Below are positions 1 through 12,798 of a stretch of DNA of 64,000 bases, piece after piece. The first letter of the stretch is position 1. The number at the start of each line of letters is the position of its first letter. Source of the DNA: Aspidiotus rigidus (lineage: Eukaryota; Arthropoda; Insecta; Hemiptera; Diaspididae). The notes beneath the pieces were generated by a model. That model searched no databases. It was not told the origin of the DNA and saw only the letters and a program-made list of their open reading frames with translations. Made by a program: the position numbers and the translations under genes. The stretch is from positions 9,647,501 to 9,711,500 of the forward strand of contig JAVHKY010000023.1 in the NCBI GenBank assembly GCA_035079385.1, given 5' to 3'.

Positions 1-130
1 CATCATCGAGGACATTTTTTGAAAGTGATGACGTCACAAAAGTCGGACGCGGACGAACCCGTGTATGCGCCCGTTTTATGAGGATACCACCCAACAAAAC
101 AGATAGCGGGTTCCTCGCTAAAAAAACAAA
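1..130 (+). repeat. Terminal fragment of family A repeat
   Basis: This matches the right-hand ends of the two large family A elements (ending at 29527 and 49030): GGACGCGGACG, then TGAGGAT, then AACAAAA and a terminal palindrome followed by an A run. The palindrome at 105-119 is AGCGGG-TTC-CTCGCT, one mismatch from the perfect 6-3-6 form. A perfect TGACGTCA octamer lies at 29-36. The rest of the element is outside the window. Confidence 0.6.
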
Positions 131-3100
131 GTTTTCAGGCTTCCAGCTTTAAACTAAGATCGTAAGAAAGTGTAAGTCTCCACTGACGACGTCACATCTC
201 ATATTTTCAAAGATCGACATTTTTTGAGTCCAGTTATCTAGAGTAGCTTCAGAATCAGACTCCTTTTCATGGTGTAAAGCTTGAAGTGTTTGGAGGTCTA
301 ACTATTTGCCAGGGCCAAGAAGAGGAGTTAGGAACTTTCTCATCCGGTCCCGAGATTTTTAGGAGCTCGGCTTCCGGATTAATAGAAATCAAGAGGGGAA
401 GAATAGATTATACATGTGTGTAGAACAGTTTTAATGCAGACCCGCTGGTAGCAGATTTTCTCCCAGGCTCTATTTGGCTCTTGACGGCCCTGCTATCCGC
501 AAAAAAAGTATTCCTCTTGATGATATCAAAAATTATCCATTCTTACAACAGATGGACTAAAATCTCTTCCTTAAGCTTGCACTGTTACTAGAAATACACA
601 CACGGATATGTATTGTAATGTTAGACCCGCCGAAATTCACCTAAATTCTTTAGATTCATTCTTCTCTATTTTTCTCAATCATTCATTCGCACCAACGTCT
701 CGTATCATCGTATCATCATATTAACACGTTTACACGTACCATAGTTTACTTTACTCACCGAATATTCTCTCTTTTAGTATGTTTACCTTTAAATCATGAA
801 CCCATTGAACTCCTCAAAGTCACGCATCCAAAGCTATCCGACTCCTTCTATCTCTTTCTCATCATAACAATCAATCCACTCATTTTCGTATATAAGCACC
901 TCAAATCCGAATATCGACGAACTACTTCTTAATTCTGTAACTAGATCTACATCTACTTAATGTTGTATAATAAATCGATCTCGGTCGTTTATTCATAATT
1001 TCGTAGTTTCGTTTCGTAAAGTCAGATATAATTTAGGACCACGTCCTAACATGTAAAGTGCTCTATGAAGTTTCAACTGGTTACCTTTGGTAGCGACACA
1101 AGCATTGATAAAGTATCTCTGTAAGGCTCTGTAGTAAGCTGCCTGAACTGAGGAGGATTGAGCACTAGACTCGCTTCACTTTCACCTTGTTTACCTACTC
1201 AACACGAGCCAGAATCATTCTCTCAATTTTTCTGTAAATAAGTACCTAGCTTCAATCAGATTTGCGCTCACGAACAGATCGCTAACAATTTTTATGAAGC
1301 CAAGTAAAGGATATACGTGTAAGGAAAACAGAAAATTAAATCTTAAGAGTAATAAAGATCAAAAATATCATATCATATAAGAATGCTATACACTAGGTAC
1401 CAAAGAAGAGGAGTTTCCCAATTTTTTTTTATTAGTATGCTAAAATGGTACTTATATCGGTTGTAAAATTATTGCTTCGAAAAATTTTTCGTCTACAAAT
1501 ACCATAATTTTAATTTATATGTCGGCCCCTATTTCGAGATCTTCGAACTGAAACCTATATCGAGAGTACCTATTCGTAGTTTGAAAACCGGCTACCAGTC
1601 CTTGGATCTCCTATCTTTCGTAAGTACATAACGTCGTCTGACGTATTTTGAAACGATTTACTTATTAGTCGAATGACATCCATAAATCAATTCTTTTGTT
1701 GTATCTATATACTTCCATCCAATTAAGGGTTAATATCGAAGCGCGAAAATACTTCTAAGAATCACGAACCAAGTCGAACTGTCACCTCAAAATATTTCCT
1801 TGATTATAGAAATGGAACGAGTGCGTGCAAATCATAAATCACCAATTCCGAATTGACGCTACGTCCACGAATTGTGACGCCAGCAAGCGCTGCATAATGA
1901 GGCATGAACCTCGAAGATTACCTACCCACAGTAGGACCAGAAACGTACGGTCGGTGTTCCCTCTTTGAGAAGTTGGGCAGTTTTGAAAAACAAAAATACA
2001 ATTATCGCGAATGATGATCATCATAAATAAATCAGTATGAAAATCATCCGTTATCGTTCAACACTAGATGTTATCAATTAATAAGTAATAATACCTATAA
2101 TAAATGGCATATCAAATATTTGTATGCTATGGCTGTAGGAAGGTTATAATATTTTTGAGATCGAGAAGATACATCCTCGTATTTTCGTCCTCCTGCCGTC
2201 ATACTAGATCCGTTTTGTAATTAAGTTTATTCGTAGACCATTAATGAAACGCGTAAGACAATATTACGGATGAAGTATGTCATCGATGGAAAAAATCTGA
2301 GGCTCTGCTCTATGATCTTGAGGTCTGATACTTGAAGCCTATATTCCATGTTTAAAGTAAATATTACAAATATTTCTTCGCGAAGTTTCCCCTCTTAGTT
2401 TCTTCGATATAACGAGCTATAGATTATAGGAAGGCGACAAGAAAAAATTTCGACTTTCGAGCTAATGATGGAGGAGAGTCTCGAAACCGATTCGCCCCAT
2501 TCCACAGAACCGTCGTTCTCGATGATGCGATTCGATAAGGGTGATACGTGTAGCAGTCTCGCGGAACTACGTGGCGCGCTACGCTTCTTAGTAGAGTGGC
2601 AAACTGCAAGAAAAACTCCTATAGAAGCATGAAAGTTGGTATACTGAGCATTCATACCAAAATAAAATTTTTAAGGTGGGGAGTCCCTCGAAGTTTACCA
2701 TAGGGGGAGCCGGGAGGAAATCTTTGAGGTACCATCCCCCTGTGAAATGAACCTGAAAGGAGAATTTGAAAATGGATACCATTTAATCGGAAGTTAAAAT
2801 GTATCATATGAGCGATAATGAGAAAAGATTAAACGATAAAAAAAATGAAATATATATGAAAAATTGTAATCTAATAAAGTAGAATGTTTGTCTGTCTGTA
2901 TATCTGTATGTATGTTCGTCCATAACTTTCGAAAGCCTTCACCTATCGACCTGGAATTTTTTTTGAAAAATTTCGTTTTTTCTGGGTCAGGTTCTTAAAT
3001 ACATTTCGATGTTTTGACTCCCTGAAGGTGGAGTAGGGGGCGACAAAATTAGGAAAAACGGGCATTATCGAGTACTGAAACTGTTTTGCGCTGTACGTTA

Positions 3101-3777
3101 GACCTACGCGCGTTGAGTGACGCAGTTTCGAAAATTGAATTATTGTGATAACTCGAGTATAACTCATTTTTATGAAAAATTGAAGAGAACAAAAATTGTA
3201 GCCCCTGTAATTTCCTTTCGAATGAGCCCGGTTCCAGATTTTTAGGAGGAAATTTTGTGACTACAGTATTCGCTGTACTTCCATACTAAGTAAGTTATTT
3301 TATTCACAGTTTGAAAAACACCTACATAAAGGATTTTACATCCGGTATCTCATACAAGAACCAATGTCTAGACACGGTGCGCACTGCGTATGGGCTAGCG
3401 GAAATGACCCTTTTTTTTACCTGTTGTCCGTGTGTTTTCTTAGGGACTGGCAAAATATCAATGGATTTGTCTGTATTCTGCTGCGATACAGGCTTCAGGC
3501 GTTAAGTCAGCTCTTAAGTGAATTAGTGTGTAAAAAATTTAATTTGGTGATTTTATTTTTGTGCGACTCGGAACTTTGATATTTTATAAGTACAGTCGCA
3601 GTTTTTGGTGTCTATTTTCTTATTTTTGAACTGAATAGTTGTGAATTTTGCAAAACTCTTTCCACTGTTTCTTTTTTCCTTCCTTTTAAGCTAAAAGTGT
3701 TGAGTGTTATGTGAAAATTTTTGAAAAACGTAGCAAAAAATTCATCTGAATTCCAAGATACCTACAAAACACACATA
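131..3777. other. Gene-free interval, no recognised feature
   Basis: No open frame here shows a domain, codon bias or conserved motif that I recognise. The DNA is AT-rich with short homopolymers. Around 2880-2950 there is a GTCTGTCTGTATATCTGTAT-type stretch followed by sequence of the kind found in dispersed insect repeats, but I see no second copy in this window. The short frames near 1839-3579 look like chance frames. Confidence 0.5.
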
Positions 3778-4217
3778 CAGTGGAAACTCTATATAACGAA
3801 TCTGAAGGGACCACAAAAAAAATTCGTTATATAGAAAATTCGTTAAAAAGAAATTCATTTTTTTTCTTATTTTTGCGAAGTTCCACATTTTTAATGATGA
3901 AAATTTTCAAATTTCACCTGAAAGTTGACATTGTTAGAAGGAAATGTTGAAATATTCGTCAAAATTCTGGAGAAAATATTCAAATGTTTACCAAAGAATC
4001 AGAATTTTCAGAAAAAAGTTTGAATTCAGGCCAGAAATCGACATTTTTTTGGAAAAAATGACAAGATTTCTGTAGAAAATTCGTTATATAGAGTGAATTG
4101 TTCGTTATAAAGAGATTTTTTAACACGTAAAATTCATTGAAGGGGGAGGGACCGAGGAAAAATTCGTAATATAGAGGAATTCGTTATATAGGGGTTCGTT
4201 ATATAGAGTTTCCACTG
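3778..4217. mobile_element. pogo/Tigger-like MITE
   Basis: The left end starts CAGTGGAAACTCTATATAAC at 3778 and the right end is its reverse complement, ending at 4217. Both are flanked by a TA dinucleotide (3776-3777 and 4218-4219), the target duplication of Tc1/mariner-pogo elements. ATTCGTTATATAG-like motifs recur just inside both ends. There is no transposase frame in the 440 bp, so this is a non-autonomous copy. The superfamily is assigned from TIR sequence and TA duplication, which is established for pogo-like elements. Confidence 0.85.
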
Positions 4218-4269
4218 TACCTACAAGATACAGATACCTATAAAACACAGATATCTACTCAACACACAG

Positions 4270-4310
4270 CTAGCGGTCAGGCGCGCCGGAGGCGCGTCGC
4301 CAACCGCTAG
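4270..4310. repeat. GC-rich hairpin
   Basis: CTAGCGGT at 4270 pairs with ACCGCTAG at 4303-4310, enclosing an inner GGCGCGCC-containing stem. It is strikingly GC-rich inside AT-rich DNA. No function is assigned. The surrounding 4218-4596 holds no recognisable gene. Confidence 0.5.
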
Positions 4311-4596
4311 TAAACGATAAAACAAAGCAATGCGCGACGAATTCACACTAAAAATTGTAAAATAAAATTTCAAAGATATCAGTTCAGTTGAAAAATTGTT
4401 AAGCACCATTACAAATGCACATTAGCTCTAAATTTTGACTTACAAGCGATCAAACGTGACCGATAATTTATTACATAAAGAGCGATATTTCATTGAATAA
4501 TAAGCGCTCCCTTCGCCTTCGTTGGCTGGTCCCTTTTCCTCTTCTGACCGAGGGGGACTAATTTTGCCTCCTGCGGAACGGTCACAAGCTTAAGTC

Positions 4597-4765
4597 TTAC
4601 ATCAAACGACGACATACTCGAAGGAGTAAAACAGACGGAGTAATTTAATTAAAGCCACAGAAATACAAAATACACCGGAGCGCTTTCGATTAAAGGACCA
4701 TTGTCAACGGGTGACATGAAAGCAACTGAACCAACACCGGCCGGCAACAAACACTGCCGAGGAAA
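4597..4765 (-). repeat. PLE-1a pseudo-LTR / downstream region
   Basis: This segment follows the stop codon of PLE-1a on the minus strand and is repeated in inverted orientation at 7670-7838, downstream of PLE-1b. It contains the hairpin and CGAAAGCGC motif (about 4680-4710, minus) shared by all the pseudo-LTRs here, and ends with the start-codon region of the next ORF (ATGTCGTCGTTTGATGT on the minus strand). A pseudo-LTR lying between one ORF end and the next ORF start is the known partial-tandem layout of Penelope-like elements. Confidence 0.7.
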
Positions 4766-5830
4766 TCATGACTGAACTAGCGAGTCATCACAATGTGAAT
4801 CATACTCATAAATTAGTTCAATCAACCCCTCATCAAGTATGTACCTGTTGAGCACATTTAGGTTGTCGTTATTCAGATGGCGAATAATTTCAATATGTTC
4901 TAACGCGGTACGCTTGAAAACCGAGGACTCTCTATGGAGGAGGGACTCGGATCCCTCTTTGAAACTATGGCCAGTGGTAATAAGGTGGTCCTCAAATACC
5001 GAATCACCCAATTTCTTCTCTTCCCACGCCTTCCCATGCTCATCTATTCTAATTTTGAGCTGACGTCCCGTCTCACCTTTGTAGATTCCATTACAGTCAT
5101 TACACTCCATTTTGTAAACCCCACTTCTTTCGACCAGTGGGATGGGGTCCTTCAGCTTAACGAACAGACTTTTTACAGTGTTAAGATTGTAATACACAGG
5201 GCGAAACCCAAATGGGCGGGGAGGACACGACCTAACTGGGAAGAGAATTTTCCTAAAAAGGGGAGCCTGATTCAACGTTTTCTACTGTCAGACGCCGGAT
5301 TGCGGGGGAGGGAGGTAGTGGAATCAAGGCTTTTCCGAGTCAATTTTCTATGGATCATCAAGTCAATATCTAAGGTGACCTCATTCACTCTGGCCAAGTG
5401 CTTTATAGTCAAAAGCTCCTGTTGTAAAGCGAGGTGACCCAATGGAATACTAGTCAACCGGTGAAAATAACTATTAAAACCGGCAATTTTGTGGGCAACA
5501 GAGAAGAAAGATCTGCCGTGGACAGTAATATCGGTCGAAGTATCTTTTGTATATTTGGCGAATTCATGTGCACCTTCTCTATTAGAGATAGTAAGGTCCA
5601 AAATTTTATAGATGAACCGCCTACTTCCAACGTGAATTTGATGCAAGGATACAAACTGTTGAGATACCTGAGAAACTCCAAAAGGAGATCTCGGTGACCG
5701 GTCCACATGCACAACACATCATAATGTATATGACTCAAAAACCCCTGGCCAGAGGAAAAAAGATCGAGCTCAAATTTAGATATGAAAACCTCCGAAATGA
5801 GGGAACCCAGAGGAGAGCCAATAGGGATAC
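4766..5830 (-). pseudogene. PLE-1a: truncated Penelope-like RT/GIY-YIG ORF
   Basis: This is the 3' half of a Penelope-like retrotransposon polyprotein, which combines reverse transcriptase and a GIY-YIG endonuclease. Minus-strand reading starts abruptly inside RT motif B (GIPIGSPLGSL) near 5830 and runs through the RT thumb into the endonuclease (ECNDCNGIYKGETGRQ), ending DDSLVQS-stop at 4766. The frame changes at least twice (near 5454-5712 and 5272), so it is not translatable. The YIG motif is YKG here. Most of its length (4597-5830) is an inverted duplicate of about 6580-7838. The junction with PLE-1b is sharp at about 5830. Confidence 0.85.
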
Positions 5831-7669
5831 CTATCTCCCAAGTCAATACTCGGAAAGCTTGTGCTGCCTTTGTTCGTCATACCCCCCTCCCTCGGATAAA
5901 TGATCTTGCTTTGGAGGTGATTAAGAGGATTAAGAGGAAGGTCAGGGAGGAGGGCTTAACTATTACTAAGGCTGATAAAGGGAATGCCATTGTAGTTATG
6001 GAGAAGTCCTCTTATGTCTCCAAGGTCTATGACGTTCTCGACCAGTGTGGTGCCAGGGTAAATGTGGATTTTAACTTTCCAAATCACCTTAAAGAAGTTA
6101 GACGTGTTATAAACAATAGCGAATTTATTATCAAAACCCGTTCGCTTAAAAGATTTCTCCTTGAACCCAACCCTGTGCCGCCCTCATTGTCTGGGCTGCC
6201 TAAGGTTCATAAGAAGGACACTCCGATGCGGCCGGTCGTTTCCTTTGTGTCTTCCCCCACGTACTTCTTGGCAAAATTTTTGGACCGTTGGTTTAAATCT
6301 AGAGTAGAATTTGAGTCATCCTACTCTGTGAAGAATTCGGTCTCTCTGGCTGATAAGCTCAAAGATGACATTCTTCCGCCTGATTCTACCCTATGCTCCT
6401 TCGACGTAGTCGGCTTATTTCCGAGTATCCCTAGAACTACTGCCATGCAGCATATGGGAGACCTCTTGGTCCAATCTAATATCTGTCACGAAGAACTGGC
6501 AGAATTTTTCAATTTACTCAATATTTGTTGGTCTCCCAATTTTCGCAAATTTGAAGGGAGATTTTTCGAATTTCCAGAGGAGGTAGGTATCCCTATTGGG
6601 TCTCCTTTGGGTTCCCTCATTTCGGAGGTTTTCATGTCTAAATTTGAGCTCGATCTTTTTTCCTCTGGTCAGAGGCTTTTGGGTCATACACGTTATTGGC
6701 ACAGGTATGTTGATGATGTGTTGTGCATGTGGACCGGTCACCAAGATCTCCTTTTGGAGTTTCTTAGGTATCTCAACAGTTTGTATCTTTCCATCAAATT
6801 CACGTTGGAAGTAGGCGGTTCATCTATAAAATTTTGGATCTTACCATCTCTAATAGAGAAGGTGCACATGAATTCGCTATATATAGAAAAGATACGTCGA
6901 CCGATATTACTGTCCACGGCAGATCTTTATTCTCTGTTGCCCACAAAATTGCCGGTTTTAATAGTTATATTCACCGGTTGACTAGTATTCCATTGGGTCA
7001 CCTCGCTTTACAACAGGAGCTTTTGACTATAAAGCACTTGGCCAGAGTGAATGAGGTCAGCTTAGATATTGACTTAATGGTCCACAGAAAATTGACTCGG
7101 AAAAGCTTTGATTCCACTACCTCCCTCCCCCGCAATCCGGCGTCTAATAGTAGAAAACGTTGGATTAGGCTCCCCTTTTTAGGAAAATTCTCTTCCCAGT
7201 TAGGTCGTGTCCTCCCCGCCCATTTGGGTTTCGCCCTGTGTATTACAATCTTAACACTGTAAAAAGTCTGTTCGTTAAGCTGAAGGACCCCATCCCACTG
7301 GTCGAAAGAAGTGGGGTTTACAAAATGGAGTGTAATGACTGTAATGGAATCTAAATAGGTGAGACTGGACGTCAACTCAAAATTAGAATAGATGAGCATA
7401 GGAAGGCGTGGGAAGAGAAGAAATTGGGTGATTCGGAATTTGCGGACCACCTTATTACCACTGGCCATAGTTTCAAAGAGGGATCCGAGTCCCTCCTCCA
7501 TAGAGAGTCCTCGGCTTTCAAACGTACCGCGCTAGAACACATCGAAATTATTCGCCATCTGAATAACGATAACCTAAATGTGCTCAACCGGTACATACTT
7601 GATGAGGGGTTGATTGAACTAGTTTATGAGTATGATTCACATTGTGATGACTCGCTAGTTCAGTCATGA
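5831..7669 (+). pseudogene. PLE-1b: degraded Penelope-like RT + GIY-YIG ORF
   Basis: The reading frame carries the Penelope-type N-terminal RT signature (LTITKADKGNAIVVM), KVHKKDTPMRPVVS, motif A FDVVGLFPSIP, motif B GIPIGSPLGSL and motif C YVDDVLC. After about 6830 the frame shifts (continuing 6834-7262) and shifts again near 7225. The endonuclease reads CNDCNGI-stop-IGETGRQ: a TAA at 7352-7354 replaces the tyrosine of the YIG motif. It ends DDSLVQS at 7669. The N-terminus is cut by the junction with PLE-1a, about 30 residues before KADKGN. RT catalytic residues are intact, but frameshifts and the stop make this copy dead. Confidence 0.9.
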
Positions 7670-7819
7670 TTTCCTCGGCAGTGTTTGTTGCCGGCCGGTG
7701 TTGGTTCAGTTGCTTTCATGTCACCCGTTGACAATGGTTCTCTAATCGAAAGCGCTCCGCTGTATTTAGTATTTCTGTGGCTTTAATTAAATTACTCCGT
7801 CTGTTTTACTCCTTTGAGT
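7670..7819 (+). repeat. PLE-1b pseudo-LTR
   Basis: This inverted counterpart of 4597-4765 follows the PLE-1b stop and includes a GGTT-loop-AATC hairpin plus CGAAAGCGC at about 7735-7755. It leads directly into an ATG that begins another ORF copy, so 3' end, pseudo-LTR and 5' start are arranged in tandem. Confidence 0.7.
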
Positions 7820-8002
7820 ATGTCGTCGTTTGATGTCTTTGGTCATAATTTGGAGAACCGAATTAATTCTCTTAAGTCTGACTTTAAGATCGACGACGTG
7901 TTTGCAGAGCAAGCGCTCCTGAAAATGAGAGCAGGTAGAAGTGGACTCGTCGCCGTCAATGTAAAAAGTAGAAATATTGCAGCCTTTATATTCGGAGAAT
8001 GA
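7820..8002 (+). pseudogene. N-terminal stub of a second PLE ORF
   Basis: An ATG right after the pseudo-LTR opens a 60-codon frame starting MSSFDVFGHNLENRINSL. The G(H/R)NLxxRIxS pattern recurs at the same position after two other pseudo-LTRs in the window (minus strand from 25059, MLGHNLQDRIKS; plus strand from 63385, MSGRNLQERIDS), so it marks the true PLE ORF start. The frame stops after FIFGE. I see no RT homology beyond it. The assignment rests on position and this shared motif. Confidence 0.55.
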
Positions 8003-11000
8003 AGTCCAGGCTTTATTTTTATAGGTGGTTAGAAGTTTCTCCGTTATGCTCAGGTTTGTGGCTGCAGAGGGAACGTAAAATGTTTGACCTGAACTTTCTG
8101 GTGCCCTGCCCCCTTGAATAGTTTTCAAATTGAGCGTGGCCCCTTTGAAATGAAGCTGTCCTTAATTGCAATGAAGGTGACGGTACTTTATGAAAGAGTT
8201 TAACGTTTAATGACGTCGGATCCCAAGTTTCTGACCATTTCGCCACTAATTCGAAACGACTCCTTAGAAACTGACGTATGGGGAAGCGATCGCGAAGCAT
8301 TTGCTCGTCTTTTATCACTCGGTTGGTAGCTTCTACTCCATTATTCGTTGATGGAAATCCAGGCGCGTATCCCTCGTACCATCCATTATTTTTTCACAAC
8401 CAATGTATTTCAAAGTATTCAAGACAAAGTCATAGTACGAAATGTATTTTATGAAAATGAATCATAATATCCTATCGGTCAAGCTACTTGTTACTTACAC
8501 ATATCGCTCGTCTGATACATTTCAATTGCAACATGTAACGGGCAATAATTCATTTTACCTATCTTTTGGACCATCTATTTTAACGTTCTGTATCCTATCG
8601 CTCATTCAAATCCTTTTATCTTGCAATTAAAGTTTTTCCTTTGAAAATCTCAGTAGAAAATTATGTTGAAAAATCCGGGTAGAAGTAGGTTTTGTAGACC
8701 ATGTTACGTTGCGAAGACAAGATCTGAATACTTTGTGGTATCATCTTCGAGGTGAACCGAAGACGTACAGCAAAAATTAAAATGATAGCCTCATAAATAC
8801 ATGACGAAAATTTAGTTATAATTACCTCATATCTGCTTACAATGGACGAATATACATTACTGAAACTGTCGACGAAAGCTTTGTAGGTGAGATTGTCAGA
8901 ATATTTTTTCATATTTTATGAGGGAGGAGTATATAAGGGGAAATCGTTGCTTCTGCCAGAATATAATATTACATACAAAAACGTGAAATCAGATCCCATA
9001 TCACGGATCCAGTGTAAAAGCAAAGCTAAATAATTTATCGATTTTCATCTAGCTGCTTAAGCGACTTATGACGTGTTACTCTGATAATCTGTGGTTTGCC
9101 AAAAAGACATAAAAACGACGTACCGCGACGTCCTATTGTCTCGTGTGTACAGCTTCCCACGTTATACCCCGTCTCAATTTCGCTGTATTCGTTATGATGA
9201 TAAAAATGATTGGTCGTCACAAGCATCTTGCGCAAATTGATCATAAATGATATTAAATAGTATCTTTCAACGCGGTCGCCCTTTCAACGTCCATTTCGGT
9301 GACCTTTGCTGTTGCAATTCGTACAGTAAAATGAAGCAGACCGAGATCTCAGATCTTTGTAACTAAGTCGAGTTTCTGTCTAAAAAAAAAAAAAGTAACA
9401 CGAGCGTAGATGTAAGTCGTATGTGCCATCCTTGATCGGTAGCGAGAAATTCAAAAGCCATTTGAACTCCTTTAAAACTCATTGGTTCAGTGTAGAAATA
9501 CTAAATCATCCGGAAAATTCATTTTTTCAACCCGGAGAACCCTGATTTTTGATATTTCGTGTATCGATTTGGTCAATTCTTCTGTAAACACGTCCACCGA
9601 GTTCGAAAAAATAATCAATAAATTCTCCAGTCGCTGGAACGGTCTAGAAATACTCGTACTAAAAAATCAAGAAAATCCATTTTTTCAGCCTGGAGAATCC
9701 TGAGGTCAATTTTTATGTAAACGAGTCTTCCGAGCTCGAAAGGGCGATGCCGAATTGAGTCTCAAACTATCTTTTTTAGCCGAATTGAATCCCGAGTTGT
9801 CGGGGGAGGGGGTGATGGAATAATATCCGAATTGAGGGGTAAAAGAAAGGAATGTCTTCATGTGTCGGCGGTACACAACCGAGTTGAGTCCCGAGTTCAC
9901 GAATGATTCTCATTTCCCTTCTGCCTAAACGTTTCTTCAACTTACAAATGTCGATGATTTTGGCATAGGTGTCGCATTGGAGCTCAAGAAGAGTATCTTT
10001 GCGAATGGAAATATTGGGGTGTGCAGCGTAGAAGGAACCGAACAATTCCGAGGGTTCAAACTCCAAGGCGAGATCAATTATTTCATTTACAATATGTCAA
10101 AAGACCGTTTCATAGGCTTCAATCGTCTTAATCGTCAGAAGACAAAATACTAGAGTGACATAAGCGTTGTACTTGCATCCATGAACTCTAAAAAGCTGGG
10201 ATCAAGTTGCCTACAACAGCAGAGGACGATGGAAATTTCATTTCAGCGTATTTTGACGAAAATTATTCATTCAATGATGGACATTGAGTTACCTACAGCA
10301 GAGGACGAAGGAAAATGAACAAATTCACCCATCTTTTCAGACTTAGTAACCCCCGCTCCCGGGACTCAATTCGGTTACGCCCGTTCGAAAAACATCATCA
10401 ATGAATTTTCCAGTCTCTGGAACGGTCTAGAAGTAGTAAAAAATCAAGGAGCTCGAAGGCGAAGACGACGCGAAGCTATACGCGAGACTTGGCATCGGCA
10501 ACGACTGAACGTCGCGTCGTGTACGAGTGTTGCACCGCTGCCTGCTGTAACGTGTAGGAGTGGAGCACGAACTCAACGTACGCAGAACGACGCGAGACAG
10601 CTGACGCGTATTGCCCCGCTCACAAACCTCAATTCTTCGGGGTCCTGCACCTCTTCAAAAATTCTAAAAAATATGTATAATTTAGATGACCATCCAATAC
10701 TACATATACATTTTTTCCAGTAAAAGTATATACTTTGTATGGATTTCCCCCCCCCCCCCGCTTAAAAAAGTTATTATGCATGGCTTTTGAGATGATTCCT
10801 CCCAGAGCACAAGAAGATTAATTGAAAAATACTTACGAGCTGTAAAATTTTTTATAGTAAAATACACATTTTTTAATGTCACGGAGGATTAAAATAATGG
10901 ACTCAGGGAGCTGAAAATTTGAAAATAAGAGTTTCATTCTATTCCCAACAACTTCCGATGGTTGAATTTGAGATTCCCGACTTTCGACACATTCAGGAGC

Positions 11001-11156
11001 TCAACAGTAGCGAGTTTAATTTGCGTCCATTTCAGGCAGTCCAGAACTAGGAAATGATTCTGCGTCCTCGAAAACTCGACTCCTTAAATACTTGCTTGGG
11101 CTGCTTGCAGGGAAATTGCCACTGGAGGAGCTCAAGTCTCTGAATCTTTTCGATTT
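8003..11156. other. Gene-free interval with diverged internal duplications
   Basis: No credible coding region. Around 9500-9720 two diverged copies of a segment with ATTCTCCAG-type and CGGTCTAGAA motifs lie in tandem, and a third partial copy is at 10395-10450 (CTCTGGAACGGTCTAGAA). A poly-C run is at about 10747-10760. The 10460-10620 stretch is locally GC-rich with many CGCG/ACGC words. Short frames here show no recognisable motif. Confidence 0.4.
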
Positions 11157-11159
11157 CCT

Positions 11160-11203
<44 letters not shown>

Positions 11204-11204
11204 T
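11157..11204. repeat. (CTTT)n microsatellite
   Basis: About twelve uninterrupted CTTT units. The minus-strand frame KERKKERKKE across it is simply the translation of this repeat. Confidence 0.9.
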
Positions 11205-11301
11205 TTTTGTTTCAAGAATATTAAAATCGTGAAATGTTGTACAATCATGCACCTATTTCTAGGAGACAAATCGAAAGCATAGTAAGTTCTTTTGACTTTT
11301 T

Positions 11302-11640
11302 GACATGTTCCATGTCTTTTCTCTCGCCGGACCCCGATTTTGAAACTCGCGAGTACACCCCCCCCTCCCCCCCATCAAGAGAAATCTCTACCCCTTGGGT
11401 GATTCAGAAATTCGCGAGTACACCCCGCGTAACAATAATAAATAATTAATTAATTAATTAATTATTAAATAATGCGATAATTCAATAATTAAATAATTAA
11501 ATAAATAAATAAATAATTAAATAGTTAAATAAATAAATAATTAAATAATTAATATAATTAATAATTGGAAAATCTCTACCCCTTGGGTGATTCAGAAATT
11601 CGCGAGTACACCTCGCGTAATAATAATAATTAATAATAGA

Positions 11641-11677
<37 letters not shown>

Positions 11678-12798
11678 AAATAATTAATTAAATAATTAAA
11701 TAAATAAATAATTAAATAATTAATATAATTAATAATTAGAAAATCTCTACCCCGTGGGTGATTCAGAAATTCGCGAGTACACCCCGCGTAATAATAATAA
11801 ATAATTAATTAATTAATTAATTAATAATTAAATAAATAAATAATTAAATAATTAATATAATTAAATAATTAAATAAATAAAATAATAAAATAATAAAATA
11901 ATAAAATAAATAAATAAATAAATAATTAAATAATTAATATAATTAATAATTAGAGGGGTCCCTTAGACTTGAATTGTCTCACACCATTCCAATACAACAG
12001 CGAGACAGGGGGCGAACGAGCGGAGCGAGTTCGCGCTACCTCATATTTCTCATAGAAGACTTATACGACGCCAAGATAGGTAAAGTTTTCCAAGTCCCTC
12101 TTCCTATCATATATGGCTGGATAGTCGAAATTTTTCCAAGTCCCCTAGACTTGAATTGTCTCATACCATTCCAATACAACAGCGAGACAGGGGGCGAACG
12201 AGCGGAGCGAGTGCGCGCTACCTCATATTTCTCAAAAAAGACTTGAATTTTCTCATACCATTCCAATACAACAGCGAGATCGCTCGTTCGCCCCACCGAA
12301 AGTTGATACCTCAAAATATAGAACACCCATAATTACCTCAAAATATTTCTCATACAAGACTTATACGACGCCAAGATAGGTAAAGGGGTAAACGAATAAT
12401 ATCTCATGAACACTTGACCTAGTACAAGAATTAATAATAAATAAATAAATAAATAAATAATATTCAATAATTAAATAATTAAATAATTGAATAATTAAAT
12501 AATTAAATAAATAAAGGCTGGATAGTCGAAATTTTTCCAAGTCCCCTAGACTTGAAATGTCACATACCATTCCAATACAACAGCGAGACGGGGGGCGAAC
12601 GAGCGGAGCGAGTTCGCGCTACCTCGTATTTCTCATAGAAGACTTATACGACGCCAAGATAGGTAAAGGGGTAAACGAATAATATCTCACGAACACTTGA
12701 CCTAGTAGAAGCCTAGACTGAAATATTTCATGATGACTGATAAAATATAAAAGACATGGAACATGATTTTCATTTATTTGGCTATGCCAGAAAATTTT
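11302..12798 (+). mobile_element. Family B element, copy 1 (Helentron-like, non-autonomous)
   Basis: The left end, just after a T run, is the perfect 6-3-6 palindrome GACATG-TTC-CATGTC (11302-11316). Its inverted counterpart GACATG-GAA-CATGAT is at 12753-12767, followed by a small hairpin TGGC-TAT-GCCA and GAAAATTT (to about 12798). Inside are three units with CTACCCC...GATTCAGAAATTCGCG and CGCGTAATAATAAT spaced by AAAT/AATT microsatellite (11380-11950), then repeated blocks with GACTTATACGACGCCAAG and a GAACGAGCGGAGCGAGTTC palindrome. No protein is encoded. Subterminal inverted repeats, an end hairpin and an internal tandem array fit a non-autonomous Helentron. This class is inferred. Confidence 0.65.

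Noticed and set aside
8019..8318. 99-codon minus-strand frame downstream of PLE-1b
   Set aside because: No motif, no second copy, typical chance frame near retroelement debris.
11016..11252. Lysine/glutamate-rich minus-strand frame
   Set aside because: Encoded by the CTTT microsatellite.
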